Assembly: GCA_030696235.1 (NCBI GenBank)
Contig: JAUYSN010000175.1
Span: 1 to 11,360, forward strand
Direction of reading: 5' to 3'
Source of the DNA: Sulfuricella sp.
Lineage (GTDB): Bacteria; Pseudomonadota; Gammaproteobacteria; Burkholderiales; Sulfuricellaceae
DNA length: 11,360 bases
Made by a program: the position numbers and the translations under genes. Below the pieces are notes generated by a model, which did not search any database, had not been told where the DNA came from, and saw only the letters and a list, made by a program, of their open reading frames with translations. Positions 7,882 through 11,360 of the stretch are shown one piece after another. Every line of letters begins with the position of its first letter. Positions within the stretch are counted from its first letter, which is position 1.

Positions 7882-8838
7882 CTAATCCTGCATGGGACGC
7901 CACACCACTATCCGATTGCGTCCGTTCTGCTTGGCTTGGTAAAGGGCTTTGTCACAGCGAGCAATAACTTCCTCCACCAAAGCGGAGTCATCCAATAACG
8001 ATATGCCGAAGGATGCCGTGACCCGCGCCTCAGCGCCGCTGTCTAGCGTGATTGGCATCGCTTCCAGGCCGTTTTTCACTCTTTCCAGGGTTTTTTTCGC
8101 CTGTTTTAAACTGGTAGCCGGCAGGCAGATCAGGAACTCCTCCCCGCCGTACCGGTAAATCAGGTCGTAATTGCGCAACTGGCTGACGACAAAAGAAACT
8201 GCGGCCTGCAGCACATGATCGCCGGCCTGGTGGCCGTAGGTATCGTTGATTTCCTTGAAATGGTCAAAATCCATCATGCCGATAACGCAGTGACTGTCGG
8301 GAGTGCGCCGTACCCGCTGCTGTTCCTGTTGCAGCCTGGAAATCATGCCTTTCCGGCTGCTCACGCCGGTAAGCGGATCAATGGCGCAGAGAATATCTCT
8401 TGCTTCCTGATGCAACCGCCACACCTGCCATTCAAGCAGCTGTGATTGCTCCATGAAAGCATCGAAAACGCTTTGTTCAATTGGCGAGGCGACTTGAGGC
8501 TGCCCCAATAGAATCGATGCGTAAGTGCGCACCGCCTGAAGGTGTTTGGCTATACCTGAATAAGCCGGAAGCCCATTTAGAAAACGGGTCGCGCTGTCGC
8601 CGGTATACCATTTTTCAAAATTCTGCCAGCCACAATGAATATCTTCCGGAAAAGCGGCCAAGCTGCGCGGGCCACAGACGATCCGTGACAGCAATGCCTT
8701 CGCCCACCCGTTATAGTGGTGCTTAGCCTGCTCGACCTGAGCTATAATGTCGCTTATTTCGGCAGATGTCAGACGGGAAAGCGGCACAGCAACTACCTGT
8801 CTTGAATGGTTAAATTTGGTTGCCGGAAAACAGTTCAT
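7882..8838 (-). CDS. Diguanylate cyclase with CZB-like N-terminal domain
   Basis: A soluble 318-residue protein that should make c-di-GMP from two GTP. The N-terminal ~110 residues resemble the chemoreceptor zinc-binding (CZB) domain, as in E. coli DgcZ: HYNGW (H41), DIHCGWQNFEKWYTG (66-80), and LPAYSGIAKHLQAV containing H99. The C-terminal GGDEF domain (about 150-315) has DPLTGVSSRKG, MDFDHFKEINDTYGHQAGD, and an active-type GGEEF at 231-235. RNYD (222-225) sits exactly five residues before GGEEF, which is the inhibitory I-site position. CZB spacing is odd: the Cys is C69 rather than the usual position two before the Phe (here Q72), and the second His (expected at 103) is Val. The ATG at 8838 lacks a clear Shine-Dalgarno; a GTG at 8787 (V18) is an alternative start. 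Other architecture matches DgcZ. Confidence 0.92.
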   Translation of the reverse strand: MNCFPATKFNHSRQVVAVPLSRLTSAEISDIIAQVEQAKHHYNGWAKALLSRIVCGPRSLAAFPEDIHCGWQNFEKWYTGDSATRFLNGLPAYSGIAKHLQAVRTYASILLGQPQVASPIEQSVFDAFMEQSQLLEWQVWRLHQEARDILCAIDPLTGVSSRKGMISRLQQEQQRVRRTPDSHCVIGMMDFDHFKEINDTYGHQAGDHVLQAAVSFVVSQLRNYDLIYRYGGEEFLICLPATSLKQAKKTLERVKNGLEAMPITLDSGAEARVTASFGISLLDDSALVEEVIARCDKALYQAKQNGRNRIVVWRPMQD

Positions 8839-8968
8839 TTATGGGCGCCATATGCCCTGAGCTTTTTCTTCATCGCGCCATTAAGCAGCGTTTCCCAACC
8901 GTGCAGACCGCACTTTCACGAATCACAATCCATGCTGTTAACGCGGTCACATTGATCCGTCCATTCAC

Positions 8969-9012
8969 GTCATTCCCCCAAAAGTGTCTGGAATGACATG
9001 GCCGGGTTAATA
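8969..9012. repeat. Intergenic palindromic element, short copy
   Basis: GTCATTCC (8969-8976) and GGAATGAC (8990-8997) are a perfect inverted repeat around a 13-base loop. The following bases, to 9012, match the right end of the element at 7727-7837 with one mismatch in 21. The left ends also match (TCATTCCC-CAAA). This is evidently a shortened or internally deleted member of the same family. It lies in the 370-bp gap between the diguanylate cyclase and the small regulator gene. Apart from this and the dyads near 9125-9179, I see nothing further in that gap. Confidence 0.6.
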
Positions 9013-9124
9013 CCAACCCGCAGTCGAAAATTGCCGTTTCAAGGAGACAAGTCCGGCATGCAGGTTTATTTACTTAACGTCTCGACACGACTGGAACCAA
9101 TGCCGTGCTCGGCGGCCACGGTCA

Positions 9125-9179
9125 CATAATCAAATTATGATACTTGTGGTTACTAAATAATAGCAACCATTAGTTACTT
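9125..9179. promoter_or_regulatory. Two dyads and a -10-like box upstream of the HTH gene
   Basis: CATAAT-CAA-ATTATG (9125-9139) is a perfect dyad. TGGTTACTA (9147-9155) and TAGCAACCA (9161-9169) form a second dyad, with 9-bp arms, one mismatch and a 5-bp centre. A third related half-site, TAGTTACTT, follows at 9171-9179. TATGAT (9136-9141) is a good -10 hexamer; no convincing -35 is present. Transcription from it would start inside the second dyad, the layout of a self-repressed regulator. Direct evidence is limited to the symmetry. Confidence 0.5.
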
Positions 9180-9211
9180 ATTTGTGCGCGTGTTTCCAGA
9201 AAATGGAAACC

Positions 9212-9625
9212 ATGAACGAAAAACAAGCATTCAGCGAACGGCTGCTACAAGCAATGCGTCAGGCTAAAATTCAGGTAAGAAGCCCGACCCGGTTAACCTT
9301 GGAATTCAATCTGCGTTACACCGGCAAACCCGTTACGACACAAGCCGTAAGAAAATGGCTATTGGGCGGGGCAATTCCGTCCCAGGACAAGATTTTCACC
9401 TTGGCCAAATGGCTGAGCGTTTCCACAGAATGGTTGCGTTTTGGGGAAACCACCTACACAAACAAGGGGGTGGAGAATAGAATTTACGCTGATCAGGATA
9501 GACAAACCTATCTCGTATGTGATACGGAATTGTGCTCGAACATCAATAAGTTAAATGACGAGCACAAAAAAATTATTCGAGAAATGGCGCTAACCTTATT
9601 ACGGCTGGAGAAAAAAGAGAAATGA
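9212..9625 (+). CDS. Small helix-turn-helix DNA-binding protein (phage-repressor-like)
   Basis: A 137-residue protein with an N-terminal DNA-binding-like region: residues 7-22 (FSERLLQAMRQAKIQV), then SPTRLTLEFNLRY (24-36) and a helix-turn-helix stretch VTTQAVRKWLLGGAIPSQDK (41-60), followed by FTLAKWLSVSTEWLRFGE (62-79). This pattern (FNLRY, QAVRKWL, IP, LA-WL-V-WL-FGE) recalls XRE/CI-like small regulators common in betaproteobacteria. The C-terminal ~55 residues hold C103-x4-C108 and a helical, charged tail (LNDEHKKIIREMALTLLRLEKKEK), perhaps for dimerisation. I prefer the ATG at 9212; an ATG at 9203 and a TTG at 9182 are alternatives, and GGAAA before 9212 is a weak ribosome site. The gene is A/T-richer than its neighbours, which suggests horizontal acquisition. 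Targets are unknown; the dyads just upstream may be its own operators. Confidence 0.75.
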   Translation: MNEKQAFSERLLQAMRQAKIQVRSPTRLTLEFNLRYTGKPVTTQAVRKWLLGGAIPSQDKIFTLAKWLSVSTEWLRFGETTYTNKGVENRIYADQDRQTYLVCDTELCSNINKLNDEHKKIIREMALTLLRLEKKEK

Positions 9626-9668
9626 CACCCCGCGCCGTGTATGGGGTAGCCACAAAGCCAGCCGATTT

Positions 9669-11027
9669 TCAATGATGGGCATGATCCTCGTCCTCGCCGT
9701 CGATATCCAGCGGCCATAGCTGGTGTGCGTCCAGCAATAGCCGGTAGCGGGTTTCGGCCGCCTCCAGGCGCGCCAGGGCGGCAGAGAGATTGGCTTCCAG
9801 CGCCTGCCTGCGCGCCGTCAGCACTTCCGGCAGGCCCATCTCGCCTAGCGCATAGGCGCGCGCCATCAGTTCGGCATTGCCGCGCATCTTATCGGCTGCG
9901 CTCTGGGCGCTTTGCCAGCCGCCGTAGGCAGCCTGGGCTGCTGCAAAGCTGTTGACCGCCTCGGCAGTGACCTTGCGCAATATGGCCGCCTCGCGCTGTG
10001 CCGCCATCTCCGCCAGCGCCCTGCTTTCATCCGCCCGGGCCGAGCGCGCCCCGCCGGGGAAGGGCATGGACACATGCAGGCCGACGATGCGCTCGGCGTT
10101 GTCGCGCTCGCCGCCGAAACGCAGGCCAACGGTGGGATCGGGAAGCTTGTCGGCAGAAGACCGCTCCGAGTGCAGCCGCCCCAGTGCCGCCTCGTTGCGC
10201 GCCACGCTGAGCTCGTGGTTGTGCCTGAGGATTTCTTCCTTCCAGTATTCCAGCCCCTGCTGCAAAGGCACAGGAGCCGATGCGGGCACCGATGTCGGCA
10301 GGGGAATGACCGGAAAGCGCTGCCCGAGTTCATTGGCGGCTACCTGCTGACGCAGCCTGGCCTGGTACAGCGCGCTTTCCGCCTGGGCCACGGCGGCTTC
10401 GGCAAGGTCGCTTTCCAGCCGCGGCGCATCACCCGCACGCACCCGCTTGGCGACGATTCCCGCCTGATTCTTCAGCAGTTCCACTTGATCCGCCCATTGC
10501 TGCGACTGAGCCCGCTCCCTGTTCCAGGAAAACCAGGCCTTCAGCAGGACGCGCCCCGTTTCATGCAGCGCATCGCCATACAGGGTTTGCGAACGCGCCA
10601 CCTCGACATCGCCCATCTTGCCGTCGAGCGCGGCCTTGCCGGGCAGGCGGATCGCCCGCTCCAGCCCGACGTCCCACTCCCGGTAACGCTCGGAGGGATT
10701 GATGCTGCGCCGCTGCCCCATCAGACGCATGGTGACCTCATGCTCTCCCGCCTGCAGGCGCTGGCGCACCGCCTCGCCAACCTTGATGCCGGCCTGGGCG
10801 GCCAGCACATCCGGGCTGTTCCTGAGCGCTGCCTCGACGGCTGCGGACGGCGGCAGATCAGGGTAGGAGGCCACGGTTTCGACCGCAGCAGCGGGCTGCA
10901 CCAATGGAGCCGTAAGCAGCGCCATTACCACAAATCTTTTCACCGCAAAGGACGCAAAGGGTCGCAAGGTAAATCCAAGTTTTTCCTTTGCGTTCCCTTG
11001 CGTCCGTTGCGGTAACAGATTTTTCAT
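9669..11027 (-). CDS. TolC/CzcC-family outer-membrane efflux protein with repeat-extended N-terminus
   Basis: An outer-membrane channel of tripartite efflux, 452 residues. Two outer-membrane-efflux repeats follow the signal peptide (about 55-250 and 260-440); recognisable stretches include AVEAALRNSPDVLAAQAG, PDPTVGLRFGGERDNAERIVG, SMPFPGGARSARADESRAL and YALGEMGLPEVLTARRQALE. The tail DGEDEDHAHH is acidic and His-rich, which fits a heavy-metal system (Czc/Cus type), as does the DUF3240 neighbour. The ATG at 11027 overlaps the upstream stop by ATGA and has GGGAGG (11033-11038) 5 bases away, so it is the real start. Residues 3-32 are encoded by a palindromic repeat. The signal-peptide core VVMALLTAPLVQPAAA begins only at residue 33. 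An internal GTG at 10943 (V29) would give a normal-length signal peptide but has no ribosome site. The adaptor and pump genes are not in the window. Confidence 0.9.
   Translation of the reverse strand: MKNLLPQRTQGNAKEKLGFTLRPFASFAVKRFVVMALLTAPLVQPAAAVETVASYPDLPPSAAVEAALRNSPDVLAAQAGIKVGEAVRQRLQAGEHEVTMRLMGQRRSINPSERYREWDVGLERAIRLPGKAALDGKMGDVEVARSQTLYGDALHETGRVLLKAWFSWNRERAQSQQWADQVELLKNQAGIVAKRVRAGDAPRLESDLAEAAVAQAESALYQARLRQQVAANELGQRFPVIPLPTSVPASAPVPLQQGLEYWKEEILRHNHELSVARNEAALGRLHSERSSADKLPDPTVGLRFGGERDNAERIVGLHVSMPFPGGARSARADESRALAEMAAQREAAILRKVTAEAVNSFAAAQAAYGGWQSAQSAADKMRGNAELMARAYALGEMGLPEVLTARRQALEANLSAALARLEAAETRYRLLLDAHQLWPLDIDGEDEDHAHH
10932..11022. repeat. Palindromic GCAAAGGAC-type repeat inside the start of the TolC-family gene
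   Basis: Imperfect inverted arms of about 40 bp (10932-10971 and 10982-11022) both read, toward the centre, AAATCT, then a short T-rich step, then ACCGCAA-GGACGCAA and a third GCAA-GG unit. They differ by a few substitutions and 1-bp indels. The loop is about 10 bp. The element reads through in frame in the TolC-family gene. Removing 90 bp (residues 3-32) would join ATGAAA directly to GTGGTAATG and leave a normal signal peptide. The CGCAAAGGA motif recalls dispersed repeats in other proteobacterial genomes, but no second copy exists in this window. Confidence 0.75.
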
Positions 11028-11335
11028 GCGAACCTCCCGAATTCATTGATCGGCGCAATCCAGTAGGCAATATCCCGGCTCGGCAGGGATTCCCGGAAAT
11101 GGGCGATCAGGGTCTGTGCATCCTCGTGATCCATCACCACTTCCATCTTCACCCGCTGCGCCCGGCCGCGCACCCGCTCGTTGACGCTGTGGTAGACGGC
11201 AACCTGCCCGTGCCCCTCAACCTCGTAAGTGGTAAAACCGCTTGCCAGTTCGGGGTGTTCGAGCAAGTGGTCGATCATATTTTCTTCCAGCCCCTTGGGA
11301 AAAACGATGGTCAGACAGCAATCCGGTTGTTTCAT
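11024..11335 (-). CDS. DUF3240 family protein of a metal-efflux cluster
   Basis: A small soluble 103-residue protein matching the DUF3240 family as I know it: DCCLTIVFPKGLEE (5-18), LLEHPELASGFTTYEVEGHGQ (24-44), VRGRAQRVKMEVVMDHEDAQTLIAHFRESLP (55-85) and the conserved ending YWIAPINEFGRFA (91-103). Its fold is probably PII/ferredoxin-like, which is an inference from length and pattern. The family commonly sits beside CusA/CzcA-type RND efflux genes; a regulatory or metal-sensing role is suspected but not established. The ATG at 11335 has GAGAGGGG about 5 bases upstream. The stop overlaps the TolC-family start by ATGA, so the two are co-translated. No signal peptide is visible. Confidence 0.88.
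   Translation of the reverse strand: MKQPDCCLTIVFPKGLEENMIDHLLEHPELASGFTTYEVEGHGQVAVYHSVNERVRGRAQRVKMEVVMDHEDAQTLIAHFRESLPSRDIAYWIAPINEFGRFA
11033..11038 (-). promoter_or_regulatory. Ribosome binding site of the TolC-family gene
   Basis: GGGAGG on the - strand lies 5 bases before the ATG at 11027 and inside the end of the DUF3240 gene. It decides the start in favour of the repeat-extended N-terminus over the internal GTG at 10943. Confidence 0.75.
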
Positions 11336-11360
11336 TTTAACCCCTCTCCGACCACGCCGA
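11336..11360 (-). other. Edge sequence, possibly the end of an upstream efflux gene
   Basis: Only 25 bases remain. On the - strand one frame runs to a TAA at 11339-11337 (ending SAWSERG), and another to a TGA at 11334-11332 that would overlap the DUF3240 ATG. Either could end an upstream RND-cluster gene. The fragment is too short to choose. Confidence 0.2.

Noticed and set aside
9627..9646. ACCCC...GGGGT hairpin as a bidirectional terminator between the HTH and TolC genes
   Set aside because: The stem is only 5 bp with a long loop and no T-tract; too weak to call.
9912..11015. 367-codon + strand frame opposite the TolC-family gene
   Set aside because: Codon-position shadow of a well-supported efflux gene; no family motifs.

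Overview
The window looks like the chromosome of a betaproteobacterium, probably a Nitrosomonadales/Gallionellales-type lithotroph. This is inferred from gene style, high GC and intergenic repeat types, not from a marker gene. It carries eleven complete or near-complete protein genes plus one or two partial ones. I see no rRNA, tRNA, CRISPR array or transposase.

Left part (1-2875): the last codons of an unidentified gene, then queG (epoxyqueuosine reductase) on the + strand. A diheme c4/c553-like cytochrome on the - strand overlaps the end of queG tail to tail. murI (glutamate racemase) follows on +. The gap between the cytochrome and murI holds a perfect FNR/ANR-type box (TTGAT-N4-ATCAA).

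Centre (2876-7571): a tight four-gene - strand operon, in transcription order. It encodes a corrinoid (B12-binding) protein, a UroD/MtaA-like methyltransferase-family protein, a [2Fe-2S]-ASKHA reductive activator of corrinoid proteins (RACo-like), and a GAF-PAS-HD-GYP cyclic-di-GMP phosphodiesterase. The junctions are a 4-bp ATGA overlap, a 3-bp gap and a 1-bp TGATG overlap. This is a compact corrinoid methyl-transfer module with its own repair enzyme. It has no recognisable substrate methyltransferase in the window, its UroD-like member lacks two of the three usual zinc ligands, and it is translationally coupled to a c-di-GMP enzyme. It is the most interesting system here.

Right-centre (7572-9668): a repeat-bearing gap, a diguanylate cyclase with a CZB-like N-terminal domain and an active GGEEF site, a second repeat-bearing gap, and a small, A/T-richer DNA-binding protein preceded by two dyads that could be its own operators.

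Right end (9669-11360): two - strand genes of a heavy-metal RND efflux cluster, a DUF3240 protein and a TolC/CzcC-like outer-membrane protein, overlapping by ATGA. A ~90-bp palindromic repeat sits inside the first codons of the TolC gene and appears to have been added in frame ahead of the signal peptide.
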